Of a stretch of 64,000 nt of DNA, positions 44,543-56,848 are shown piece after piece. A program made the position numbers and the translations under genes. Positions within the stretch are counted from its first letter, which is position 1. Every line of letters begins with the position of its first letter. Source of the DNA: Hydractinia symbiolongicarpus (taxonomy: Eukaryota > Cnidaria > Hydrozoa > Anthoathecata > Hydractiniidae); the NCBI RefSeq assembly GCF_029227915.1, contig NC_079883.1, forward strand, positions 4,524,001 to 4,588,000, read 5' to 3'. The notes below the pieces were generated by a model. It searched no databases, had not been told where the DNA came from, and saw only the letters and a list, made by a program, of their open reading frames with translations.

Positions 44543-46113
44543 CTACGCGCTTTGTTTCATGCATTTGATTATAGCATATAGTTTGATTGCTGGACCCATT
44601 TTTACCCCAAGCAGTGTTGAGATACGCAGTTCGTCTAAATGAAGAAGCGCACTGCCATCAATTTCCTAAAAAGAAAGAATGTCTCGCTCAATAATAATTC
44701 ATATAAACTTTATTTTTTTTCTGGAGGAGCGGTTCATCTTACCTGATCTTTAAAAATGGTAGCATAAGTTGCGCATTCAGTTTTTTGAAAGTACGCGTAG
44801 ACTTCGTCCACCGACCATTGTGACAACGCCTTGGTGGTGGATTGTTCTGTAGATTTCCTTCTTTCTGACGTGGATGTGACATCTTGAGAACTGTCAGCAA
44901 GCGTGTTTACTGGACTCTCTTGTGGCTTAGTGTCGCTCACTCTTGTGCAAGCAAACGAATGCACTTCTGAAATCGGTTTCAAAGAGGGTGGAGATAATTC
45001 CAAAGATTTGTTGTATGCTTCAGGTTGCTTCACTGGTAGTGGTTTCAAAGTATACTTCGGCGGAGTATAGATAAAGAATGGTGTTTTGTTGTCACGTGGT
45101 ACACGTATGATATCTGAGGAAGTTGCAGGTGATTTCTTGTTAATTAAGATTCCTTTGCCTCTCGGCACGGGGAAGTACGGACAATGATTGTGCTGCTGCT
45201 GTTGTTGTAACGAAGTGGGCGCCTCAATTCGCTGAATAATCCTTGGACGAAAGTGGCAGGAATTTCCTACTGCTTTGCTTGTCATAATAGCAAACGGTAA
45301 TTTCGGATAGCTTGAAAATACTTTCGGATCCAAATGTCCTTTGGAATCTTTGTTGGGTTGTGGTTCACGTTTTGTGTGAGAGGTCGCTTTTTCAAGACCT
45401 TTTATTCCCTCTTTGAAATCAGGATATAGGCGACTTCTGGAAGCATCAATGCAAGAAAGTTCTAAATTAGAAATATTAGCTCACATGGTTTGTGATTCCC
45501 TAGCCGTGTTTAAATTTAGTAACATAATAATGAGCGCTTTAAGTTTCAATGCATAAAGTTTTCTGTTGAGACCCATTTCAATAGAAGTCATTATTGTCTG
45601 TTGTTCAGAATCTCAATTTTATGGAGCTAAGTCCCAAGCTTAAAAACACGGTTGATCCTATAACAAAATTTGCGCAATGGATATTTTTCTAAGCGGCGTT
45701 CACAAAAACAATGCGAGGTCTGCAGGTTAGTTTTGCGTTAGTTTGATTGAACAAAAAAATGAATGGTTTTGCTAACTGGAAAAAATAAACATCGGTTGAA
45801 ACATGGAGAATACCTGACGTCTCTGTGGAGGAAACAGCACTGTCATCTTCTTCTTTCTTAATTTCAATTTGTGGAAGTTCCTGAAAAACAGCTTGATTTT
45901 AGCACTAGTTTTCCTAATATTTTATAACAATAATGCATACAACATTTGTTTTGAAAATACATACAAGCTACGACTTACTTTTTGAGCGATCGTACCTTCA
46001 AAATTTTTATCGGTTTTATTTAAAACACTGACCAGCTTTTCAACTCTCTGTTTTTTCTCAATACAAATATCATTTTCTAATCTTCTCTTTTTTCCTATTT
46101 CTTCTTCAATCAT
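44543..46113 (-). CDS. SAM-domain protein, Polycomb-type SAM (4 exons)
   Basis: Exons 45979-46113, 45814-45880, 44743-45461 and 44543-44665, all GT-AG with matching phases, sum to 1044 nt (347 residues). The N-terminus is a basic/acidic helix (MIEEEIGKKRRLEND). A short acidic exon follows (EIKKEEDD), then a low-complexity Ser/Pro/Lys-rich centre with a Gln run (QQQQQH). The C-terminal SAM domain is split across the last intron: ALSQWSVDEVYAYF...IFKDQ then EIDGSALLHLDELRISTLLG and VKMGPAIKLYAII. EIDG and LGVKMGPA-like motifs are typical of polymerising Polycomb-group SAM domains, suggesting a chromatin or transcription role. More 5' exons are possible, as the frame is open upstream. No closer orthologue is claimed. 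Confidence 0.8.
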
Positions 46114-47155
46114 TTTTGTTGTTGCTTTTCGCGTGTGTTCTCAAGCTGAAGTTTCTGCTAACGACAACTTCATTAGAATCTTCTGAATGTGAAATACTGG
46201 CAAGAGGGACATGTAATTAACATAATTGCTTAGTCTATTGTCTCATTTGGCGTGTTATGTGAATTATTGTTCTGCAGTAATCTCAGAGGAGACTTTCACT
46301 TGATTAAATTTTTCTTTTGAGACTTCGATATCAACACCATATTTCACTTTGCCAATTATATATTACGAAAGAAAAAAGGATATTGTAAGGATTAAAAAGC
46401 TACGATAATTTGATTTCTACCGCCTGAAATTGGATATTTAATTTTTGAAAATTTAATACCTAGAAATGGCATTTCGATGGCAAAGGCACGGTTACAGATT
46501 ATTTTCAACGCTATGTTGGCTAGCTACGATTCTAAGACCAAATAAAGTGCTGATAGACCTAATTGGACCCATTTATATTATGGTGACCTGATTTGTAACA
46601 GACGTAACATTTTCTTACACAAACAATGATGCTATTTCTGACCCAGTCTGTAATAAAAACAGTTAAATCTAGATTTTGGTTGTCGATGCTTATCATATGA
46701 TTTAATTACCCCAGGACACAGAACAAACATTTTGTGATTATGTAGCGTTCATCTCACATCTTTTTTTAATAAGCAAATAAATTTTTGAGAAAAATTGCCC
46801 CTGGGTGATATAACTGTTAAGTCCTTTTAAATGAATTCCTACAGGGAAAGTATATGAAGAAAGAATGTCAATTATGTTACTATGGTGACGGATATTGTAT
46901 TGAGCGTCTGTAGATGTGGTGCTGAGCTATGGTAAAGCATTTTATGAACCATGCAATTTGTAACGTGTTTCCATGACTGCGCCACGGGACCGGCAAAAAA
47001 TACCGTTATTGTTTTTTAAAGGAATGCAAAAACTGAATGGGTCAAAGAAAAGATCTGGTGAATTCTCGAGAATGTTTGCTTGCTTGCTTGAGTTAGTAAA
47101 TGTTTAAGATAGGGAATGATATTCGACAACTTCTTAACACTAACCAAGAATTTTA
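46114..47155. other. Region upstream of the SAM-domain gene
   Basis: It should contain its promoter. No other gene or repeat is supported. Confidence 0.45.
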
Positions 47156-47258
47156 CAGTATACTCTCCAATTAGTGGACACCATCGGTAAATGACCAAAG
47201 TGTCCGCTAATCACAGGTTTCCGCCTTTTAGAGTGTACGTTACTATGAGGGAATACTG
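47156..47258. mobile_element. Small MITE with CAGTAT ends and TA target
   Basis: CAGTATACTCTCCAATTAGTGG begins at 47156 and GAATACTG ends at 47258, each flanked by TA. An inner GTGGACACC is matched by an inverted GTGTCCGC. The 103-bp length and CAGT ends suggest a pogo/Tc1-mobilised element. Confidence 0.5.
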
Positions 47259-50084
47259 TACTACCACAATCTCACAACTCGCAGCAATTTGATTATAATT
47301 GAAACATCTTTTTGACAAAATAATTGTAGAACTCCACTATCCGTGATTCTTGAGACAATTACCGCGTAAATGTTTCTTTTGTGTATCGAAGAAAAGGCAC
47401 TTTTTGGCAGGAAATAGCTTTTGTCTTTTTTAACATAAGACAGATTTTTTTTAAACTTCATCTTCTCACTCGGAGTCAGTTTCATCACATTCTTCATTGG
47501 GACGAATTCTACCCACAATTTTTCAAATTCGTCAACTGTCATATTGCAAAACGTAGGTATAATAAATTACTGTTATTGTCACTGCGTCACTATCTAACAC
47601 TGGGTCAATCTCGCGACAGGATCGAGTTGTGGCAGTCGCTCCTGTCAGTTAGTTCTTTTTTTTCTTTGGTAGTGTGGTTATGCGGTTGTAGAACTCCACT
47701 ATCCGACCAGAGAAAACCTTAGGTGTAAAAAACTTTCGCGTTTTGAGAATGATTCTACAATTTCGCTAAAAAAAACCTTTGCGTTTTGATGATTTGCTAT
47801 TTAAAGAAATAAACTGTTGCGAAAAAAAGACAAAAAAAATGCGATAAGCGCAAAAGTTTCTGTCTGCCCGCGCGAACATTTCTGCCCTTAGCGCATAACA
47901 GAACGTACCACAGTCACTCAAAAAAAAAAAAACTCTTAAATTTTCGATGCTAAAATGCTCCGCTTCAACCTTGTTCCTTTTTTAATTATTAATATTTTTC
48001 AAGGGTAGCTATTTTCGTGGAACGTAAAGAAAAATTCGAGGTTTATAATTTTTGCGTATGATTGCTCGGAAAATGTTTTAAGGGTGATTTTACTTTACGA
48101 ATGACGTATTGTTGATACTTTTGGTGTCATCATGACAAAATTACATCGTTACAAACTGTTACAAATTGGAGGCAATTCTTTCTTTTTTTCCGCATCGTAA
48201 TCTTTGCAAATAATATCTTGAATAATATTTTGCGGTACATATTTTTTACAAATTTAATCAAAATTCACAAAAAGCGTGGAGAAAATAAGTACCGGCGAAA
48301 ACTACCTGTTTTCAGGGAAAAAGGCTAGGACTTCCAACCTGAGGGGAAAATGCAAGGGCTGAACCGGTTGCACCTGGATACAGTCCCTGTGTGATTTAAT
48401 GCTGGAAATCCTTGCGGGTTCATAACAAATACGTGAGGAGCTAAAGACGAAGAAAAGAAGGGAAAACAGAAAGAAAAAGGAGCAAGTAAAATCTATCTTT
48501 TGACACACATTGAGTAAATATTCGTGTATGAATAAAGATTACACATAAGAAATAAGGTGCGGGTGTTATTCGTTATGTTAAAGAGCTATTTATAATTTGC
48601 TTGAAAAAATACCTTGCTGCTAAAAGTGCAACGCATACGCACATGGTTTTTAGCGTTCTGCGAAAACCTCTGAAAAGCCTAAATAGTTAGCTACTTATCA
48701 CTTATTAGCTAGCTAACTGAGAATTTTTTTATCATAATTTAGTTTTTTGCATCAGGTCTGGTATGCAGATATGAATTAACATTGAGAAGTATAGCTAACA
48801 CACATTCAAAAACTACTTAAAGCCTGATGGATCACCTACCACTTAGCACAAGGTGCTAATAAGTCATATACGCCATAAAGAGTGCAGACGTTTTCGGGCA
48901 TGTTCAGCATTTTGAAAAGTTGCCCGAACTTGCCGTTATATATGCGGGCGTTTGTGGTTTATTGGCACCCTCTTCACTTAGCTACATTGTGGTAGACCAT
49001 TTTGACAATTACTGTGAAAAGATTGTGGAAACTTTCACATTTAGCGGTTTTTCCCGTTACCCTCTTTCAGCTACATCATTTTTGAATTTTTATATTTTAG
49101 GGGTAAGCCCTTGGCTTTAACAATTGCTAGGCAGGCAAAAAAGATGCAGGCACTGGATTCTTTTTAGTCTGCTTCTTTGCACGAAGGTGTTATCATCACT
49201 ATTTGAATGTCAATCAGAAGTTATCCATCTACAATTCATTTCAGCCAGAAGAGCTTACAGCGGAAAGTGTAAACATTTAAAAAGGCCTATAGCTAACAAT
49301 GGTACAATTTTGCCACATTTCAGCTTATGGCACGCGAGCAATTTTGACTTCTTGCGTGTCATAAATAACCTTAACAAATGGAACCCAGAATGGTACAATT
49401 TGGGAAACAGGGAAAAATATCACCGTCTAGGTTTTGGACTGGGAAAAAAAAGCAAAGGATATGGTGGGTAATCAACGTTAGTTTACTCAATGCTATTTTT
49501 AGGCCCCTTGTTACTCGCCAAGCTAAAAAAATTTTGGTTTACAAAGAGAACTTCCTCAGACATTAAAAATAAATACCAAAATCAAGTCTGACCAAGTTTA
49601 CCAGCCTCGCAGAAAAGAACAATTTGGTTAAGTTTAACCATCCCTGGCAACTTCACCCTTATCCATACACCAAGTATTATGCTTATTAATTGTCCTAAAG
49701 TCATGGCAAAAATGAGTTGATTGGTCAGATTTTTGTTTGCAGGACCAAAAGCCACTTTTATAAAATAAAATAAAAGGGCTATAAAAGATTTTGTAATTTT
49801 TTCTTTCTTAGTGCCAATGGAATGCATATTTTTTACATAATATCTAATGATCATCAATATTGTCATAGTCAATTATATATAAAAAACTAGTGCGGTTCAC
49901 GTTTTACGTTTTACAAAAAGATATTTCCCAAGCCTTAAATTTTGCCAAATAAATTGTCTTTTATTATATATTTACATAAAATAAAAGGAAAAAAACTTAG
50001 GAAATTAACAACCAATTATAAATTACCGTTTGAGAAGAAAAGATTTGATTATGGTCTACAAATTTTTGCATACTGTATTTTCCG
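47259..50084. other. Intergenic, no supported gene
   Basis: Several short ORFs occur but none has splice sites, motifs or family resemblance. TGTAGAACTCCACTATCCG is present directly at about 47326 and 47687, a 360-bp-spaced repeat of unknown meaning. Confidence 0.4.
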
Positions 50085-51165
50085 GTATTTAAGCCTCACA
50101 TCGTGTAACCCGTAGCTCAGCCTTTTTAATGGCCATCAGATAGCCCGTACCTTCGTATAACCCACATAAAATTTCAATTAATGTGTTTTACTTACCCGCA
50201 CCTTTGCATAACCCGCATCATGTTAAAAAAAAATTCAGCGTATTTTTACTTACCCTATTTGTTTCATCCAATAATAACTCTTGCTTCCTGCGATTAAACA
50301 AACAAAAACCACTCTATCATGTTATAAACATAAAGTAAAATTTCTTTTTTTTATTTATATTTAAGTTTTTTTGGCATAAATATAAACAACATAATATTGT
50401 CTGTAACACCGATGTACGGAACATTCTTTTCTAATACTTATAGAATTTAGTTATCTATTTATATCTTGGCAATCACAGTGTGCATGATAAAATGAATGGC
50501 GGCAATGAGGAGAAGATAGTTGCGTGTGTCTTATTAATTGTATTTTGTATTTATTTTTTATATTTTCAGTGGCCACCTGTTGCTCAAAGGTAGCGAAGAT
50601 AAAAAAAGAAAATTATTATCTATACTTTTTAACATTTTTCAATATTTTTAACAGGAAATAATAATTAAGTTGACACTAGGTTGTAAAATACATGTCAATT
50701 AAACCTAAAAATGATACCTGCTATATTGCTCTATTACCAGAAGCAAATCATTTCAATGTACTCAATGTGATGCAAAGATATAAATAGATGAGAATTACAT
50801 TCAACACAAGTGAAAAATGATCTCCAGAATTGTGTTTCAGAGAGGGCTCGTAATATGCTAATATTGGTAAGCAATAGAAAGTTAGAGCAATTTCACGGTG
50901 TAAAAAAAATTAAATCACGTAGTTAAAGTAAGATTATGTAGATATAGGATCGCGCATGCAGTTATATTAATGTACGCATTTTATCCTGTTGGTACTATTT
51001 TATCCTGTTGGTACTATTTTCTTCATTGAATGTAAAAATTTTAAATTTCACAATAAATTACAGAAAATATAAAACTTCACATAGCCCGCACCACATTATA
51101 ACCTGCACCAACGGTGGAAGTCGTAAAAATCAACTTATAACCCACGGGTTATATACTGTGTTTTT
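50085..51165. repeat. Possible DNA-transposon remnant with TAACCCGCAC-type subrepeats
   Basis: Both ends carry related words: ACTGTATTTTCCGGTATTTAAGC with GTGTAACCCG at about 50070-50115, and TATAACCCACGGGTTATATACTG at about 51137-51160. Inside, CCCGCACC-type words recur near 50150, 50200 and 51085. This resembles animal MITEs with such internal motifs, but no transposase or target duplication was established. Confidence 0.4.
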
Positions 51166-52051
51166 CTTAATTTCCTCTAATTTTTAGTGAAGCATTGTTT
51201 TCACTAATTTTTTTGTTCCTGTAATTTAATGCGACTAAGGTCATATTTCCCCTAATTATGGTGCTAACCAAATAATTTAGGGGACTTTTCTTTAGTGGTC
51301 TATCAAATAGCCTTGTTTACAAACTTAATACTTAATAACTTAATTAAGTTAAGTAAGTACAATGAAAAATGAAAATCAAAAATCACGGAAAGAAAAGAGT
51401 GATAAGAAGAAAGAAAATAAAAAATAAAACATAAAAGGAATGTTTTTTATTTTCTTCTATTTTAGTGTGACTAAGATAAAATTTCCTCATATTTTAGTGC
51501 GTAATTAAATTTTTGAAACAAAATACTTTATTTCCTCTAATCATTAGTGCGAACCTCCGGAAATAATTGCATGAAAAAGAAGCCAAGAAAGGCGAAAGAA
51601 GAAATTGTTTTTTTTTAGCATAGTTCAGTGGCCTCCTACGGCAATGCGTGCCCAAACCTCAAAAGCTCTTAGGGAAAAATAAAGTAAAATATTTTTACAC
51701 TTCAGCTAAATTCAATTAAATCATTGTGGAAAACGCTAAAATTTATTTAATTAAATTCTGTGTTTCTGTGGCATCGAACTTTAATACTTTTAAACTTTTT
51801 TTCTTCTTTATACTTTATTTAGGTACTTTGAAAAATGTAATCCTTCGAGTGTGGTTCAGGGATTACGTGTTCACCACCACTAGGGTGTGTAATAATCACG
51901 TTTGTTAGGAAAGTATGATCGCTAGGATTTAGAAAATAAGGATCTTAAGATCATCATGTACAAAAAGATTATTTTAAGTGCTTGTATGGTTGTCTTTTGG
52001 AGAAAAATGAAATAACTGAAAGATAAATATTTTTTTGACAATAATGGAATA
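51166..52051. other. AT-rich spacer before the Helitron pair
   Basis: It contains dispersed TTTCCTCTAAT...TTAGTG words near 51172, 51471 and 51532, possibly one more degraded repeat. No gene. Confidence 0.4.
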
Positions 52052-52784
52052 TCTATATAATAATACGCCAGTTCCGTGTGTCTGTAACAGGCAAAGTGGA
52101 TATCGTCATTTTCCTTTGATGTTGCCGAAAAATGCATGTCCAATATGTTAAATTTTCTGACGTTACGGCGCGACGTCAATAATATTACTTTAACGTCAAT
52201 ATCCTATATTAAATTATTGAAGCCGTTACAGTGCACTTAAAACTTTGAGGCCAAATAACTTGGAAACGAGGTGGTGACGTCAATGATTTTTCACCGCGTG
52301 GGTAACTAGGGACCACCTGGGACCAATTTGGGTAAGTTTCCCAAACCTGGGTCCCCGAATCCGTTTCGGAATGGACGGGTTGATGACGTCATCGAAAAAC
52401 CTTCAAATCCTAATATCTCTGCAACCGTTTGTCAAAAATACGCGATCCTATACATTTTCTTGATAAGCGTTTCAAGACCTATACAATGAAGGCAGCAGGT
52501 ATACAAATTTCTAAAAAAAAAATTTGGGGGGTTTGACTGGCCATTGCTGACATCAGCAAAATTTTAAAACCCTTATGTCTCATTAACTGCTTATCAAAAA
52601 GATATGATCATATACATTTTCTTGGTCAGCGTCTTAACATCTGCATAGTACAGGCAACGAATAAACTAAATTTCGCCAAATATTTTTGTAATTGCACTGC
52701 TGACGTCAGCAAACAATCTAAAACAAACTACTTTTCCATTGTCCTTCTGCCTAAGTGGATTTTTCCACGGGCCTTATCGACTAG
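52052..52784 (+). mobile_element. Helitron, first of a head-to-tail pair
   Basis: It begins TCTATATAATAATACGCCAG after A (52051) and ends with hairpin GTGGATTTTTCCAC, then GGGCCTTATCGACTAG at 52784. The interior matches the minus-strand elements at 620-1798. No Rep/helicase gene. The next base is the TC start of another Helitron. Confidence 0.85.
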
Positions 52785-54925
52785 TCTATATAATAATACG
52801 CCAGTTCCGTGTGTCTGTGACAGGCAAAGTTGATATTGTCATTTTCCTTTGATGTCGCCGAAAAAAAATATGTCTATTTTGTTAGCGGATTTACTTTGTT
52901 TACGTCACGTGATGAAAACGACTCAATTTGATTTGCTGAAAAAAATTTAACGGCTAACTTTCCAAAAATGGTGTCTCTCGACACCGAAAAAAACACAAAA
53001 GAAAGGTCCCTTAGTCTTGAAAAAAGTCCAAAGAGTGATTTAGAGAAAGAAAACTCTAAGTAAAGAAGTAGAAGTAGAAAAATAAAATTGAAAGCCACAA
53101 GAAGTTACTTCGGAAGTGAAAAGTGGAGCTAGGAAGTAGTAAGGTAAAGTTAGAAGTAGAAAATGCATGCTAGAGTTTCAAGTGGATTGGAATTCAGAAA
53201 AAGTAAGAACTTTGATATATTTAGACGTTCTGTTTTTATGTCGCTGAAGCTGCGTGTTACTTTTTTATGTAGTACACTTAAAATTGTCAAGCAGAATCGC
53301 ATTCTCAAAAAAAATCCATTAAAGCTTCAAATTCTTAAAGTTTTTACCGCGTTTTTTTTTCAATTTTTTTGCATAATTAATGTGTCCCCTGGTGCGTAAC
53401 TAATGTATTTGTACTAAAATTCAAAATGCTAGATAAAGATGTTAGCGACTAACAAACTAATTTGCTAGACAAACAGAAAACTTTGGTTTGTTTTACATTA
53501 CTATTGTTTCTCTTTATAATGTCTTTTACTAAGCATGAATAGCCAGCTATAGACCCAGTTAAGTCTCCCCAGTTTAAGTGTATTTAACTGGGTGTCTTAG
53601 CTACTGTTATCTGATAGCTAATGTTAGCTTTAAGGCTTCCATCCCAAGCTTCTTAGCTAGCTCTAACCTATCTCTTATTTTTTGAAGATGAATTATGATG
53701 TAACAAGTTAGCTACAGAATCTTTCTTGAACTTTTAGGATGGTGTGACTCATTGTTATGCTCATAGAGTATAATTTTTTTCACATTACCTGTGAACTTTA
53801 CAAAGGGGACCACAATATGAAAAGTGGAACGAATTTTATAGAATTTAAAGTGTGTGTTAAGTTATTTTTATTGTTTTGTTTCTGACATCCCGTTAAATAT
53901 GCCAGGTTTTTTTACAGGGTTTTTTTACATTCGATTGGAAATTTACGTTGGTTTATGACTTTGGGTTAAAAAAAATTATGAGAGGATGGTATGATTAAGT
54001 CAGTTTATATTGTTTGTGTTGCAAAATGCTGTTTTTTAAAATTTTGTCTAAATTTTTGTGGAAATAAACCACATGCAATATATACTGAATAAACAAATTT
54101 TTGTAGAATCGGACTTCACTGTAAGCTGTTGTATAAGCTGTCTTTATATTTCGTAATATAAACTATTGTTGGGGAGAACTAACTGTATGTGATGTAATAT
54201 TTGGTGGATGAAAATTCCAGGTTTCACGGTTTTGTATTTCTTGAGAATTTTACAAAATTTTGAGGGATATATAAATGTTTGCTGATGATAAAAAAATTAC
54301 TTAATGTTCTGACTGAAACTGTTTTTGTTCTTTATATTTTCTAATCTAACGGGCGAGGACTGTATACACTGAAATTACTGATTTTTCTAAATTTTGATGT
54401 GTTTTATAACCTTTTTGTGGAAGATTAATGGGTATTGGCAATATGCGATATGCTGAATGAAATTATTTTTGTTGATTTAGATGTGTTTCTCAAAAACCAA
54501 TCTGTTTTACATTTTGTGTAAACTTTTGTTTACGAACCGTATACAATGTTTCCAAAATAATGAGCCTTTTTTATTCAAGTTTATTCTTTGCTTATTGATT
54601 TTTTGACCTTTAGGTTCAAAATTGTTGGTAAAGGGCAGTACGGATTATCGCGTTATTTCTAACATTGTTATTATCCGTGTTGTGACTGTCAGTGTTGTAA
54701 CTGTCGGTGTTCTTACTGTCGGTTTTGTGAGTATTGCTGTTCTTTTTTATTTTGTGTAAGATTTGTGTGGAGGATTTAATGCGATTTGACATTTAATATT
54801 TGGTGTAAAATTTTAAGAACATTTTTTTTGTATATGCACTGCTGGTGGCAGCAAAACATCTAAAGCAACCTATTTTTTCATTGGCTTTTTCCTAAGTGGA
54901 TTTTTCCACGGGCCTTATCGACTAG
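52785..54925 (+). mobile_element. Helitron with about 1.9 kb of other cargo, second of the pair
   Basis: The first 80 bp or so (TCTATATAATAATACGCC...) and the last 110 bp or so, including the same hairpin and GACTAG, match the preceding element, while 52870-54800 does not. It ends at 54925 before T, completing an A/T target for the pair. The cargo is AT-rich, and no gene was recognised in it, so captured host sequence is possible but unproven. Confidence 0.8.
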
Positions 54926-56013
54926 TTATTTTAATAATGATTTAACATCATAAGCCACCATTCAACTTTCCATAATTTAATTTACATTTTTTTTAACACC
55001 AACCAATTTTCTCTATTTATTTTTAGTCATTAGCAAAATAAAAATGTCAGCCTTGAAAAAATTTTGCATGTAGATTTTGAAAAAAAAAGGCTGGAGGATA
55101 TAAAAATAAATCAATTTTTTAGTACATGAGCCAACTTCAGATTACGTATTTTTTAAGGTGTTTCCAAATAATAGCTTATTCCTCAAAATACTATATAAAA
55201 GTTAAAAGAAAATTTATTAAAAGACTTTTAAGTAGACTATAAGACGTTTCATCAAAAGTTTTTGATTCATATTAAAGTTATAAAGTAACTGGTTGTGAGG
55301 TGCATAGTTTTCATAGTTCTTTGCACCAGTTTGCCCAATTTTGAGATAAGATTAACTTCTTAAATAATAAACTACAGTATTGACAAGGCTTATTGTATAT
55401 AATCTCATTGTTAAATGTAAAATTAATAGGATAATTAACTACAAGAATATATAAGATTATAAAGAAGTGATAAATGTGGTACAAGTTAAGCTAGTGTTAA
55501 ACTACACTTTTTTAAACAAAGGTGAGAAACATCGTACCTGCCTCGTGTTGTTGTTATAACTTTGCTAACCTTTTTATTTTATAAGTTGTGAATAATCATG
55601 CCCAACTATTTTAGTTAGACTATAGGATTATTACAATTTGAAAATCAATTTTTTTTTTAAAAAAAAGGGGGATTTTATTATATCATGGATTCAGAGTTGT
55701 ATAATTATATACTTTATATGTTGGCATGGTTTTGAAAGAACAATGTAGTGGTGATGTGCAAATCAACTTAACAAATGATGAGAAAGAAATGGTTGTAATT
55801 TGTCTTTTACTATGATGCCAGACAGTATTTGTTATCAACACTATAACAAAAATTTTATATTTCACACATTGCATCAACAAAAATGTAAATGTAATCCCTT
55901 TAAGTTGCATAAATAAAACAGTAACAAGTATATTTTTTGTCAACTGTTTTTCATTTTTATGAAATATTTTAATACATTATTTTGTTAGTCTATCTTTTTA
56001 TTTAGAGAAAATG
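54926..56013. other. Intergenic, no supported gene
   Basis: AT-rich, with an A/T-run near 55650. Nothing recognisable. Confidence 0.4.
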
Positions 56014-56073
56014 TCAACAGTGACAATTAACTTGGCAAAGCATATACTTTGCCAAGTTAATTATCACTGTTGA
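56014..56073. repeat. 27-bp hairpin with 6-nt loop
   Basis: TCAACAGTGACAATTAAC continuing to 56040 is followed by CATATA and its reverse complement to 56073, with a single mismatch. Length and symmetry could come from a tiny inverted-repeat element or a short hairpin RNA. No promoter was identified. Confidence 0.85.
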
Positions 56074-56565
56074 TAGAGAAATTTTTGATAATTGCAGGAA
56101 AAGAATTGTTGCAGAAGAGGATTCATCTGAAACAGAGGATAAAGAGCTGGATAATGTGAAGGAGATCATCAACTACATATAAAGTACAACAGTCTTCCAT
56201 GACAGCGCACTTTCTAACTTTGGAGTCTCTCTTATAAAGAAATACCATATGTCTGAAATTCATAAGCACATAAAAAGTAAGCAGAAATTAGTTTGTGTTC
56301 AGGAACAGTTAAGCTATGAAATGAAGCAATGTTACCATTTAGCATCATCTTCTTTGAGACAATTGTCAAAAAACAACAACAGTTGTCAAAATTTAACCAG
56401 CTAGAGAGTTGTATATGATAATGTATGGTGACTTGGTAGTATTCTGTAAATTGATGAAGTTAAAAAAGATGCTAAAATTAAAAGTTTTTGCACCCAAGAT
56501 GTTCAGCATCCTCCTTTTGGTTTGTTCAACAAATCATGATTTTTGAAATTCACTTTTTGAAAATG

Positions 56566-56691
56566 CTAGTTGCTAACCAGTGGATAAATCCACAGGCTTG
56601 CCCATCCTTTATTAGCCGCATTTTGTGTGTCCCGCAACTGAGGTTACCATTTTGCATGACAGACAGACACATGCAGGTAGTATAATATAGA
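56566..56691 (-). mobile_element. Miniature Helitron-like element
   Basis: Minus strand: starts TCTATATTATACTACC (56691, preceded by A), carries the GTCTGTCTGTCATGCAAAATGG block shared with 11016-11156, and ends with hairpin CTGTGGATTTATCCACTGG and CTAG at 56569-56566. Despite its 126 bp it retains both Helitron ends. Confidence 0.65.
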
Positions 56692-56848
56692 TCCTCTTCA
56701 AAATCAACACACCACCACAGCCTCAATCAAGTTCCTTACGCCAATACTGGATTGACTCTAACGATATTGCATTAATTAGCAATTTATGTGTACAGAATAT
56801 CTTTTCTTATGTATCTATTATAAAAGTTAATCTCATCTGAAACTATTA

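Noticed and set aside
47326-47706. Repeat TGTAGAACTCCACTATCCG as target duplication of a 360-bp insertion
   Set aside because: The DNA between has no transposon ends or tail, and 19 bp of shared sequence alone is not enough.
52865-53400. Host gene in the second Helitron
   Set aside because: Short ORFs here have no splice structure or recognisable motif.
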